64,000 nucleotides of DNA from Streptomyces sp. B21-083 (GTDB taxonomy: Bacteria; Actinomycetota; Actinomycetes; Streptomycetales; Streptomycetaceae). The notes beneath the pieces were generated by a model. The model worked only from the letters and a program-made list of their open reading frames with translations, searched no databases and had not been told where the DNA came from. This document shows positions 35,527-43,843 of the stretch, piece after piece. Each line of letters opens with the position of its first letter. Position 1 is the first letter of the stretch. Both the position numbers and the translations under genes were made by a program. Where the stretch lies: the NCBI RefSeq assembly GCF_036898825.1, contig NZ_JARUND010000002.1:4464001-4528000 (forward strand), in the 5' to 3' direction.

Positions 35527-36135
35527 TCACGCCTCCTTCGAAGCGGAAACGGCACCGGCACCGGCACCGGCACCGGCACCACGCTCGGCGAAGAAGACGA
35601 CGAAGTCCTTCAGCGCCGCCAGGTCCACGTCCTCGCCGTTCGTCCCCAGGCACAGCCGACTGAGCTGAGGCATCACCATCGGCCAGGCTCCCAGTCCGAT
35701 CAGGGTCAGCAACAGGCGTCCGCTGTCCTCCTCGGAACAGTCGGCGTTCTCGGCCAGCGCCTTGGCCGCGAGCGAGTACCACGAGGCCCGGCCGGAGGTG
35801 TCCGAGGTTCCGAGGTGTCCGTCCTGCAGTCCTTCGAACATGAGCAGTCGCAGCAGGGTGGGGTCGTTGCGGTGGTAGTCGAAGATCCGGCCCACGTAGT
35901 CGCCGATTGACCCCTGGCCCGGCCGCACCTCCCGGACGAGCTCGCTCATCGCCTCCGCGACGACGGCTCTGAACAGCCCGTCCTTGCTGTCGAAGTGCCC
36001 ATAGATGCGTTCCTTGTTGACACCCGCGCGCTCCGCGATGCGGTTCACCCGCGCTCCGGCGATGCCGTAGCTGCTGAACTCCGCTCGCGCGGCGTCCAGG
36101 AGTCGGCGCTTGGTCGTTTCCGTGCTTCCAGCCAT
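35527..36135 (-). CDS. TetR-family regulator, divergent from the AvrD operon
   Basis: A 202-residue TetR protein: KRRLLDAARAEFSSYGIAGA, HTH VNRIAERAGVNKERIYGHFD (about 28-48), a helical sensor domain (LLRLLMFEGLQDGHLGTSDT) and a low-complexity GAGAGAGA tail. It is divergent from the NTPase/WrbA/EamA/monooxygenase operon, with two GGTTGG dyads between. It probably represses that operon until a product or precursor binds. Confidence 0.9.
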   Translation of the reverse strand: MAGSTETTKRRLLDAARAEFSSYGIAGARVNRIAERAGVNKERIYGHFDSKDGLFRAVVAEAMSELVREVRPGQGSIGDYVGRIFDYHRNDPTLLRLLMFEGLQDGHLGTSDTSGRASWYSLAAKALAENADCSEEDSGRLLLTLIGLGAWPMVMPQLSRLCLGTNGEDVDLAALKDFVVFFAERGAGAGAGAGAVSASKEA

Positions 36136-36160
36136 GCGACCAGTCTATTGCCTCAACCAT

Positions 36161-36219
36161 CCAACCGGTTGGTTGACAACATTTGATGCACATGCAACTA
36201 TTTCCAACCAACAGGTTGG
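36161..36219 (+). promoter_or_regulatory. promoter and two dyads in front of the AvrD-containing operon
   Basis: Site 1 is CCAACC-GGTTGG (36161-36172) and site 2 is CCAACC-N4-GGTTGG (36204-36219). A consensus -35 TTGACA sits at 36173-36178 directly after site 1, with AACTAT near 36196-36201 as a weak -10. The two sites bracket the promoter, as expected for TetR repression. Confidence 0.6.
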
Positions 36220-36372
36220 ATGGCTCTGTCGACGCAGCCGGGGCCTCCCTGTCCACCCGTCGCCCCCCGCCCCTCGCCGACGGCACGAGCGTCCAGGTCC
36301 GGGCCGACACCGCGCCGGCCACCCGCCCCAACCGAATGTCGCAGCAGACCCAACAGAAAGGCCATCAGGCGC

Positions 36373-37083
36373 GTGAAGATCGCAATCTCAGGTACGTACT
36401 CGGCCGGCAAGACGTCGACGGTCATGGCGCTGTCCCGCTACACCGGGGTCCCGCGCACCCTGGCCCGCACCATCCGGGAGATCCTCCCCGAGGCCGTGCC
36501 CGGCAAGGCCCTCGCGGAGGTCACTCCGGCGGAGTTCCTCCAGCTGATGCTGCGCCGGCACACGGGCCGGGCCGCGGCGGAGGCCGTGCTCGGCGATCAC
36601 TTCATATCCGACGGCTCCTCGCTGCAGGAGTGGCTGTACGGCGCGGGCCGCGTCATGCACGGGATGAACCCGAACGCCACCGCGGACAACGCGGGCGGCC
36701 GAGCGGTCGTGGAGGAAGCGGAGATGGAGTTCTTCGCCAAGGTCGTCGACCAGTACGCCATCGCGCTGAAGCAGCACGTGAGGGACACCTACGACGCGTA
36801 CGTCCACCTGGAGCACGAGCTCCCGATCGCCGCGGACGGCCATCGGCCGATGAACGAGGGCTTCCGGGCGACGATCGACAAGAAGCTGCTGCAGACGCTG
36901 GACGAGCTGGAGATCCCGTACCACATCGTCCGGGGCACCATGCCGGAGCGCCTGACGCAGATCTGCGAACTCTTCGGCCTCACGCCCGTGATGAGCATGG
37001 ACGAGGCCCTGGAACTCTCCCGCCAGGACTACGCGGCCCAGGACTTCCGCCTGGAGACGGAGCGCGTCGCGACGGCCGCCTGA
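36373..37083 (+). CDS. AAA-type NTPase/kinase (NadR/Ttd14-like)
   Basis: A 236-residue P-loop protein: Walker A IAISGTYSAGKTSTV at the N-terminus, FISDGSSLQEWLY as the Walker B-type strand, and TYDAYVHLEHELPIAADGHR later. The fold is that of the AAA_28/NadR kinase-like group, which phosphorylates or binds nucleotides and cofactors. GTG start at 36373. It is first in the operon behind the TetR sites and 76 bp before the WrbA-like gene. Its substrate is open; a kinase feeding a phosphorylated precursor is one possibility. Confidence 0.75.
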   Translation: MKIAISGTYSAGKTSTVMALSRYTGVPRTLARTIREILPEAVPGKALAEVTPAEFLQLMLRRHTGRAAAEAVLGDHFISDGSSLQEWLYGAGRVMHGMNPNATADNAGGRAVVEEAEMEFFAKVVDQYAIALKQHVRDTYDAYVHLEHELPIAADGHRPMNEGFRATIDKKLLQTLDELEIPYHIVRGTMPERLTQICELFGLTPVMSMDEALELSRQDYAAQDFRLETERVATAA

Positions 37084-37159
37084 GCGGCACCGAACACAGC
37101 TCCCACCCCTCCCAACCGCCCTTGCTCACACCATCGTTCCCGCCCTGGAGGCACCCGTC

Positions 37160-37759
37160 ATGACCGAGAAGCCGTCCGTCGTCATCGCCTACTACTCCGG
37201 ATTCGGCCACACCGACGTCCTCGCCCAGGCCGTCGAACGCGGCGCCCGCAGCGCCGGAGCGGACGTCACCCTCGTCCGCGTCGACACCATCACCGACGAA
37301 CAGTGGCAACTGCTCGACAACGCCGACGCCATCATCTTCGGCTCACCCACCTACATGGGCAGCGCCGCCGGCAAATTCCACGTCTTCGCCGAAACCACCA
37401 GCAAGCGCTGGGCCAGCGCCGCCTGGCGGGACAAACTCGGCGCCGGCTTCACCAACGCCGCCTGCAAGGCCGGCGACAAGCACTCCACCCTCGCCTACTT
37501 CGCCACCCTCGCCGCCCAACACCAGATGAACTGGATCAACCTCGGCCTCCACCCCGGCTGGCACACCAGCACCGAGTCCGAGAACGACCTCAACCGCCTC
37601 GGCTACTTCAACGGCGCCGCCGCCAGCACCCCCGCGGACCTCCCCCCGCACGAGGTGTCCAAAGCCGACATCGCCACCGCCGAACACCTCGGCGAACGCG
37701 TCGCCCACCACACCGCCATCGTCCTCGCCGGCCGCAAAGCCCTCGCCATCACCGCCTGA
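37160..37759 (+). CDS. WrbA-like flavodoxin-fold NAD(P)H:quinone reductase
   Basis: A 199-residue flavodoxin-fold protein: VVIAYYSGFGHTDVLAQAVE with the FMN phosphate loop, and IIFGSPTYMGSAAGKFHVFA contacting the flavin. It probably reduces quinones by two electrons, either for detoxification or as a tailoring step. CTGGAGG precedes the ATG. The last 50 bp of the gene recur, degenerate, after the monooxygenase gene at 40345-40394. Confidence 0.88.
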   Translation: MTEKPSVVIAYYSGFGHTDVLAQAVERGARSAGADVTLVRVDTITDEQWQLLDNADAIIFGSPTYMGSAAGKFHVFAETTSKRWASAAWRDKLGAGFTNAACKAGDKHSTLAYFATLAAQHQMNWINLGLHPGWHTSTESENDLNRLGYFNGAAASTPADLPPHEVSKADIATAEHLGERVAHHTAIVLAGRKALAITA

Positions 37760-37905
37760 CCCGGCGGCAGGCGCCGCTCATCGGGAGGGTCGGCGACCGG
37801 TCCCGCCCGCGGCCACTTCGAGCAGGTCCTCACCGAGCCGTCATCGTTCCCGAGCGCCGAGCGCGTGACCGCGCCCGTACCCACCCCCTCCCCGGAGCCC
37901 ACCAG

Positions 37906-38835
37906 ATGAAAAACTCCACCCTCCTCGTCCGCACCGCACTAGGTCCGGCCATCGGCGGCACCCTCTTCTACGTCGCCGGCCACTATCTGCCGCCCACCCC
38001 CTACTGGGACAGCTTCCTGCGGGTACTGCCCGCCGGTCTCCTGCTGCTGGCGATCCGCCCCGGCCTGCCCCGCGGCGAGTGGTGGTGGAAGTCGCTCGTG
38101 CTCGGCACGCTCAACATGGGCATGTTCACCCTGTTCCTGCTGATCTCCGCCCAGCGTCTGCCCGGCGGCGTCGCGGCCACGCTGAACTCGACGTCCAGCC
38201 TGGTGGCCATCGCCGTCGCGTCGGTGGTCCTCAAGGAGAAGATCCGGCCGCACCACTACATCGCCTGCCTGGTCGGTGTCACCGGCGTCGCACTGCTCGT
38301 CCTGCGCAGCTCGGCGAGCCTCGACACCATCGGCATCCTGGCCGGTTTCGGCAGCGCCTCCAGCATGGGCGTCGGCAGCGTCCTGGCACGTAAGTGGGGC
38401 CGCCCCGAGGGAGTGCACAGCCTCACCACGGCCGGCTGGACCCTGCTCGGTGCCGCCGTCGTCCTGCTGCCGCTCTCCCTCATCTTCGAGGGTGCGCCGC
38501 CGAGCTTCACCGGCAGGCAGCTGGCGGGCCTCGCCTGGGCCGCGTTCGTGGTCGGCGCGCTCGGCTTCGCCCTCTTCCTCTCGGGCGTCCAGCGGCTGCC
38601 GGTCTCCCAGTCCGCTCCGCTTCCGCTGATGAACCCGGTCACCGCGGCCATCGTCGGCTGGGTGGCGGTCGGCGAACGGCTCACCCCGCTGCAGGCCCTC
38701 GGCGGAGTGCTGGTGTTCACCGCGATCCTCCTGGTCGCCAACCCGAAGCTCCTGGGCCGTTTCTTCACCAAGCCCGAACCGGCGAAGGCCACGGCCCCCG
38801 CCGACGACACACCGCAGGTCGCGTCGTCCTCCTAG
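37906..38835 (+). CDS. EamA/DMT-family transporter
   Basis: A 309-residue membrane protein with about ten helices in two EamA repeats (RLPGGVAATLNSTSSLVAIA in repeat 1; RLPVSQSAPLPLMNPVTAAI in repeat 2). Drug/metabolite transporters of this type export small organic molecules, so it is a plausible exporter for the operon product. GGAG lies 10 nt before the ATG. The monooxygenase follows 42 bp on. Confidence 0.88.
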   Translation: MKNSTLLVRTALGPAIGGTLFYVAGHYLPPTPYWDSFLRVLPAGLLLLAIRPGLPRGEWWWKSLVLGTLNMGMFTLFLLISAQRLPGGVAATLNSTSSLVAIAVASVVLKEKIRPHHYIACLVGVTGVALLVLRSSASLDTIGILAGFGSASSMGVGSVLARKWGRPEGVHSLTTAGWTLLGAAVVLLPLSLIFEGAPPSFTGRQLAGLAWAAFVVGALGFALFLSGVQRLPVSQSAPLPLMNPVTAAIVGWVAVGERLTPLQALGGVLVFTAILLVANPKLLGRFFTKPEPAKATAPADDTPQVASSS

Positions 38836-38877
38836 GACCTGTCCGGCCGCGGCTTGTTCTTGGAAACGGGAGAACGT

Positions 38878-40344
38878 ATGAAGAACTACGACGTCGTCGT
38901 GATCGGCGGCGGGCCGACCGGGCTGGTCCTGGCTGGACTGCTGTCGCGCGCCGGGGTGAAGGTGTTCGTCGCCGAGCGCAGGCTCCACCGCGGCGACCGG
39001 CCCAAGGCGGTCGTGCTGCACGCGCCGACCCTCGAACTCCTCGACTCCTTCGGGCTGCTGGACGACGTGTACGCCCGCAGCATCCCCCTCGAACGGTTCA
39101 CCTTCCGGGTCGGCGGGGCGGGGACGTACTCCGCCGAGATGACCGGAATGGACACCTTCCTGGACGGCTACCGGAACATGCCGCAGCCGATTCTGGAAGG
39201 GCTGCTCGAGAAATACTCACTCGAATACGGCGCGCACATAGAACACGGCGTGAGCTATCTTTCCCACGAATGTCTTTCTGACGAACACGCTTCCCCCGAA
39301 GTGGACGACACCGGAATAACGGTCCGTTTCGACGGCCATGAGGACATCCGCTGTTCCTACCTGATCGGGAGTGACGGCCCGCGCAGCGCCGTACGGGAGT
39401 CACTGGGCATTCCGATGACCGGCCGCAGCCTGACGTCGAGCTACCTGCTCGTCGAAGGCGTCCCGCAGGAACTCGTCGGCCGGGACGAAGTGGGCATATA
39501 CGTCGGGGAGACCGGCATGGTCACCATGATGCCGATCCCCGGCGACCAGGTGCTCGTAGCCGGTCCGGCGGTGTCCGGGCTGGCCCTGGACCGCGGCGCG
39601 GACGTGCCGTGGGGCCGGATCTCCGACGCGATCGAGACCCTGGGATTCGGCAGCCGCCTGAGGCTCGCGGACGCTGTCCGCACGAGCCACTATTCCGTGG
39701 AACTGCGGATCGCCGAACGTCTGACGGCCGGAAACGTCGTCCTGGCCGGCGACGCCGCACATCTGAACACGCCGGCCGGAGGACAGGGACTCAATCTCGG
39801 TATCAGCGATGCCGTCGCACTGTCCTGGCGCATTCTCCTGGCCCTGAACAATGGTGATTCGAGTGCGCTCGCGGGATATGACGAGGAACGTCGTTCCTAC
39901 GCGGAAAAGGTGGTGAAGACGACGTTCGTGGCGCCGTTCATCGAACGGATCCGGGCCTCGGACGACACGACCGCCCCGGCGGTTCAGCGGGAGCTGGACG
40001 AACTGGCCCTGTCCTGGAGTCAGTTGTATCCCGGCGACGAGAACTGGAACGGCGCGCACTACGAGCTGACAGCCGGCGCGCGCGTTCCCACCGCCCTGCG
40101 GACCCGTGACGGAGTAGTTCCGTTCCTCCCCCCGAGCGACCGTGTCGACGGTTCGACGTTGGTGCTGTTCGACGACGCGGACTCCGAGACCCTCGCGCCC
40201 GAGCCGTCGGTCCCCCCGGTGCGGGAGGTACACCGGCTGCCCCGGCCTTCGCTCGGCCGGGTCACCGTGCCGAAGAACGCCCGGGGAATCCTCGTACGTC
40301 CCGACCGCCGGGTCGCGCGGGTGCTGGAAAAGCAACCCTCGTGA
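38878..40344 (+). CDS. FAD-dependent monooxygenase (aromatic hydroxylase type)
   Basis: A 488-residue group A flavin monooxygenase. FAD dinucleotide motif VVIGGGPTGLVLAGLLSRAG at residue 6, middle motif LIGSDGPRSAVRESLG, and the second FAD motif VVLAGDAAHLNTPAGGQGLN (about 288), as in the polyketide hydroxylases RdmE/TetX class. The C-terminal thioredoxin-like part is shortened and may have lost function. It should hydroxylate or oxidise an intermediate with NADPH and O2. GGGAGAA precedes the ATG. Confidence 0.88.
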   Translation: MKNYDVVVIGGGPTGLVLAGLLSRAGVKVFVAERRLHRGDRPKAVVLHAPTLELLDSFGLLDDVYARSIPLERFTFRVGGAGTYSAEMTGMDTFLDGYRNMPQPILEGLLEKYSLEYGAHIEHGVSYLSHECLSDEHASPEVDDTGITVRFDGHEDIRCSYLIGSDGPRSAVRESLGIPMTGRSLTSSYLLVEGVPQELVGRDEVGIYVGETGMVTMMPIPGDQVLVAGPAVSGLALDRGADVPWGRISDAIETLGFGSRLRLADAVRTSHYSVELRIAERLTAGNVVLAGDAAHLNTPAGGQGLNLGISDAVALSWRILLALNNGDSSALAGYDEERRSYAEKVVKTTFVAPFIERIRASDDTTAPAVQRELDELALSWSQLYPGDENWNGAHYELTAGARVPTALRTRDGVVPFLPPSDRVDGSTLVLFDDADSETLAPEPSVPPVREVHRLPRPSLGRVTVPKNARGILVRPDRRVARVLEKQPS

Positions 40345-40388
40345 CCATCGTCCTCGCCGGCCGCGAAGGCCTCGACGTCACCACCTGA
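40341..40388 (+). pseudogene. 3'-end relic of a second WrbA-like gene
   Basis: Directly after the monooxygenase stop the sequence reads TIVLAGREGLDVTT and a stop, matching the WrbA-like protein end AIVLAGRKALAITA. At DNA level 45 of 50 bases match 37716-37765, including CTGACCCGGC past the stop. It is the tail of a deleted paralogue or a recombination scar. Confidence 0.7.
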
Positions 40389-40452
40389 CCCGGCCTGGAC
40401 AAGGGCACACACTCCACCACACACCCCACCACACAGAAGAGTTGGAACCACC

Positions 40453-40866
40453 ATGACCACCGCTGCCACGCGCACCACCGACGAGACCGTCGACGCCTTC
40501 TTCGCCGCCTTCGGCGCCGGGGACTCCCAGGCCCTGCTGGGCCAGTTCGCCGACGCCGTGGACTTCTACGTCGCGGGCTCCCCCAGCATCCCGTGGGCCG
40601 GCTCCCGGTCCACCCAGGACGAGATCGCCGAGTTCTTCGGCCTCTTCCCGCAACTCCTCAGCGGCCCCGAGTCGTTCGAGATCACCACCCGCGTCACGCA
40701 GGGCCAGGACGCCGTGGTCATCGCCAACTGCGTCTTCGAAGTGATCGCCACCAAGAAGAAGTTCACCAACCGGTACGCGCTGCACTTCACCGTCACCGAC
40801 GGCCGCATCGTCCGCTACCACATGTACGAGGACAGCTACGCGATCCACGAGGCGTTCACCGCCTGA
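40453..40866 (+). CDS. SnoaL-like/NTF2-fold protein 1
   Basis: A 137-residue NTF2-like protein: TVDAFFAAFGAGDSQALLGQ, then FAGSP-type core VDFYVAGSPSIPWAGSRSTQ, and GRIVRYHMYEDSYAIHEAF. The cone fold is used by polyketide cyclases, isomerases and hydroxylases. It is followed 75 bp on by a second member, so the two may form a heterodimer or act in sequence. The reaction is unknown. Confidence 0.85.
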   Translation: MTTAATRTTDETVDAFFAAFGAGDSQALLGQFADAVDFYVAGSPSIPWAGSRSTQDEIAEFFGLFPQLLSGPESFEITTRVTQGQDAVVIANCVFEVIATKKKFTNRYALHFTVTDGRIVRYHMYEDSYAIHEAFTA

Positions 40867-40940
40867 CCCGGCGCGCGCCCCACCGGCGTACCCACCGAAG
40901 TCCACGCAGCTCCGCCAGTCCCAAGGAAAAGAGAAAACAC

Positions 40941-41339
40941 ATGTCATTCCCGGCCATGCCCAAGGCTGTCCACCAGTTCTACGCCGGTTCGCTGGCCGCC
41001 GACCCCGAACTCTGGGGCGCGGGCTTCGCCGAGGACGCCCTCTTCCACGACCCGGTCGGCAGCGAGCCGATCCGTGGCCGTGAGGCGATCCTCGCCAAGC
41101 TGCGCAAGGTGATCCCGCTGTTCGACCCGTTCATCGGCATCACCCCGATCGAGGCGTACACCACCGGTGGCGAGACCGCCGTCTCCTGGCGCGGCGCGGT
41201 GGTGACCACCGACGGCAACCCCGTGAACTGGTCCGGTATCTCCGTCTTCCGCCTCGACGACGAGGGCCTCATCGCCGAGGCGCGGCTGTACTTCCACCAC
41301 GGTGTCTTCGCCGCGCAGGCCCAGCTCGGCGACCACTGA
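40941..41339 (+). CDS. SnoaL-like/NTF2-fold protein 2
   Basis: A 132-residue NTF2-like protein: MPKAVHQFYAGSLAADPELW, then FAEDALFHDPVGSEPIRGRE with the Asp/His pair often used in catalysis, and NWSGISVFRLDDEGLIAEAR. It has the SnoaL/ketosteroid-isomerase layout. It has low similarity to its neighbour, so it is probably not a recent duplicate. Confidence 0.85.
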   Translation: MSFPAMPKAVHQFYAGSLAADPELWGAGFAEDALFHDPVGSEPIRGREAILAKLRKVIPLFDPFIGITPIEAYTTGGETAVSWRGAVVTTDGNPVNWSGISVFRLDDEGLIAEARLYFHHGVFAAQAQLGDH

Positions 41340-41425
41340 GTCCGCCGTCCACGGGGGCACCCGTCCCCCGCACCGCGCGCCGGGGCGGGGGACAGCTCAC
41401 ACATCCTGATGGGGGAGAGTCACAC

Positions 41426-42415
41426 ATGCAGGTCACCGATCCAAGACAAGAACTTCGGCTCGCGAGCGTCGACGACGTACTGGGGGACCGTCACGCACGG
41501 TTCTTCGGAGAGGGCTTCAAGCGGGTCACGTACTCGCTGACCGACATCGCCGTCACCGCCGGCACCCCTTCCACGCCGGGCGAAGTGCACGCCACCGCGG
41601 GCATCCACCTTCCCGACACCTGGTCGCTCAAGGGCGAGGCCGTCCAGCGGCCGCATCTGTCCACCATCGACGGAATGCTCCTCGCCGCCCGGCTCACCGG
41701 TCTGTACGCCGCTCACACCCACCGCCTGGCGGCCGACGCGCCCTTCCATGTGCGCGGCATACGCATCAAGGCCGGTTCCACTCCCGACGAGATGGGCCTC
41801 GACCGCTTCGGCGTGACGGCCCGGCACCGCTCGACCACCGTGTCCCCGGACCACGCCGGTCGGTCCGTCACCACCATGGACTGCACGATCGGCTCGATGA
41901 CTCTGCGGGTCGAGGCCGAGCACCCGGCAGCGGAGGACCCCGACCGTACGCCCGGCTCCTACGCCACCGCCGAGGACCTGGGCGGCTCCTGGAACTCCAC
42001 GGCGTTCGGCGTCTCGCACCACAACCGCAGCCAGTTCCTGGAAGACGTGGTGGCGGACGTGTCCGCCGGCACGGCGCACGCCCGGCTCACCCTCGTCGAC
42101 GCTCCCGGCCCGGACACGGCGAAGGAGCACGGTGCCACCGCGATCGACCTGTTCGTCTGCGCCCTCCAGCTGGGACAGGTGCTGCTCTACGAGCTCGACG
42201 GCCTGACCCGTGCGAAATCCAACACGCTGTGGATGCGCACCACCGGTTTCGCACCGCGCACCGAGGCAGAAGCCGAGCCCGACGGCCGCTTCCGCGTCAC
42301 GCTGGACCGCACCGCACTGCTTCCCACCGCCGAGGGCACCTGGCGCACCGGACGCATCACCGCCGCTCTCGGCGACACCCAGCTGACCTGCAACGTCGTA
42401 CACCTGTTGCCCTGA
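41426..42415 (+). CDS. AvrD-family protein
   Basis: A 329-residue protein matching the AvrD family: SVDDVLGDRHARFFGEGFKR at the start, then HLSTIDGMLLAARLTGLYAA, IRIKAGSTPDEMG and TTMDCTIGSMTLRVEAEHPA. Pseudomonas syringae AvrD makes syringolides, thought to come from joining a beta-ketoacyl chain to xylulose. Here the gene sits between SnoaL-like genes and a ketoacyl synthase III/ACP pair, which would supply such an acyl chain. A C-acyl transferase or cyclase role is inferred. The family assignment is by eye. Confidence 0.78.
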   Translation: MQVTDPRQELRLASVDDVLGDRHARFFGEGFKRVTYSLTDIAVTAGTPSTPGEVHATAGIHLPDTWSLKGEAVQRPHLSTIDGMLLAARLTGLYAAHTHRLAADAPFHVRGIRIKAGSTPDEMGLDRFGVTARHRSTTVSPDHAGRSVTTMDCTIGSMTLRVEAEHPAAEDPDRTPGSYATAEDLGGSWNSTAFGVSHHNRSQFLEDVVADVSAGTAHARLTLVDAPGPDTAKEHGATAIDLFVCALQLGQVLLYELDGLTRAKSNTLWMRTTGFAPRTEAEAEPDGRFRVTLDRTALLPTAEGTWRTGRITAALGDTQLTCNVVHLLP

Positions 42416-42445
42416 TCCGCTGCCTTACGCCAGAAAGCGATCGCC

Positions 42446-43465
42446 GTGCACACCACATCTGTCGCGCTGGTCGGCCTGGGCAGCTATCTGCCCCCGCAGC
42501 GCATCTCCAACGAAGCCCTCTGCGAACGTCTCGACACCACCGACGAGTGGATCACCAGCCGCACCGGCATCCGTAACCGGCACTGGGCCGGCCCCGGCGT
42601 CGCCACCGGTGATCTCGCCGTGGAAGCCGGCCACCGGGCCCTGAAGTCGGCCGGCCTGGAGGCCGGACCCGGCGCGGTCGACCTCGTCGTGCTGGCCACC
42701 ACCACACCCGACAACCCGTGCCCCGCCACCGCCCCCGATGTCGCCTCGCGTCTCGGCCTCGGTCCCATAGCGGCCTACGACATCGCGGCGGTGTGCTCGG
42801 GCTTCCTCTACGCGCTCGCGGCCGCCTCGGCGCAGATCACCGCCGGACAGGCGCAGCGGGCCCTGGTCATCGGAGCCGAGACCTACTCCACCATCCTCAA
42901 CCCGACCGACCGGACCACCAACGTGATCTTCGGTGACGGCGCGGGAGCGGTCGTGCTCTCCGCGGCGTCGGGCCAGGACGAGGCCGGTCTGCTGCTCGCT
43001 GTCGAGCTGGGCTCCGATGGCAGCGGACGGGACCTGATCACCATCCCGGCCGGCGGTTCACGCCAGCGCGCCACCACGCCGGCGCCCGACGCCGACGACC
43101 GCTACTTCACCATGCGGGGCAAGCAGGTCTTCACCCAGGCCGTCAACCGCATGACCGAGTCGTCGCAGACGGTGCTCGACCGGCTGGGCTGGGCGGCCGA
43201 CCAGGTCGACTGGCTCGTGGGCCACCAGGCCAACGCGCGGATCCTCAACGCCGTGGCCCGTGGACTGAGCATCCCCGCCGAGCGCGCGGTCATGAACCTC
43301 GACAGGGTCGGCAACACCTCAGCGGCCTCGATTCCGCTCGCCCTCGCCGACGCCGCAGGCGACGGCTCACTCACCCCGGGCGCGCGTGTCCTGCTCACCG
43401 CCTTCGGCGGAGGTCTCACCTGGGGCGCCGTGGCCCTCACCTGGCCGGACATCGTCGCCGCCTGA
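42446..43465 (+). CDS. 3-oxoacyl-ACP synthase III (FabH-like)
   Basis: A 339-residue KAS III. Triad: Cys in DIAAVCSGFLYALAAASAQ (about 118), His in WLVGHQANARILNAVARG (about 257) and Asn in DRVGNTSAASIPLALADAAG (about 287). The DEWITSRTGIRNRHW signature is intact. It should condense an acyl-CoA with malonyl-ACP to a beta-ketoacyl-ACP on the ACP encoded 57 bp downstream. GTG start, 30 bp after the AvrD stop. Confidence 0.93.
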   Translation: MHTTSVALVGLGSYLPPQRISNEALCERLDTTDEWITSRTGIRNRHWAGPGVATGDLAVEAGHRALKSAGLEAGPGAVDLVVLATTTPDNPCPATAPDVASRLGLGPIAAYDIAAVCSGFLYALAAASAQITAGQAQRALVIGAETYSTILNPTDRTTNVIFGDGAGAVVLSAASGQDEAGLLLAVELGSDGSGRDLITIPAGGSRQRATTPAPDADDRYFTMRGKQVFTQAVNRMTESSQTVLDRLGWAADQVDWLVGHQANARILNAVARGLSIPAERAVMNLDRVGNTSAASIPLALADAAGDGSLTPGARVLLTAFGGGLTWGAVALTWPDIVAA

Positions 43466-43521
43466 GCGACCCCGTCCCACCCCACACACGAAGCTCCTCG
43501 TACCGAAAGGCGAAACCTCAC

Positions 43522-43770
43522 ATGAGTACCTCTACCCTGCCGCTGGCCGACGTCCTGATCGACATCCTGCTCTCCGACTACGAGGTCCCGGAGAACACCG
43601 ACATGAACACCGACTTCGAGAGCCTGGAGTTCGACTCCCTCGTCCTGGTCGAATTCGCCGTGGCGCTCTCGCGACGCTTCGACGTCGATGTGGAGGACCA
43701 CGAACTCCAGGAAGCCGGAACCATAGCCGCCACCGCCGAGCTCCTGAAGTCCAAGGGCGTCCAGGGCTGA
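43522..43770 (+). CDS. acyl carrier protein
   Basis: An 82-residue ACP with the phosphopantetheine Ser in ESLEFDSLVLVEFAVALSRR (residue 39). Acidic and compact, between the ketoacyl synthase III and the HAD gene. It should carry the beta-ketoacyl chain for AvrD. A strong hairpin follows its stop. Confidence 0.93.
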   Translation: MSTSTLPLADVLIDILLSDYEVPENTDMNTDFESLEFDSLVLVEFAVALSRRFDVDVEDHELQEAGTIAATAELLKSKGVQG

Positions 43771-43779
43771 CCGGTCGGG

Positions 43780-43821
43780 GCCGCCGTCCGACGCCGCGGT
43801 CACCGGGCGTCGGACGGCGGC
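43780..43821. terminator. 16-bp perfect hairpin between ACP and HAD genes
   Basis: GCCGCCGTCCGACGCC and GGCGTCGGACGGCGGC pair perfectly with a 10-nt loop, right after the ACP stop and 22 bp before the HAD start. It may end or attenuate the transcript, or protect the upstream mRNA. Confidence 0.7.
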
Positions 43822-43843
43822 GTGACGCCTCACAGGAGAGACC

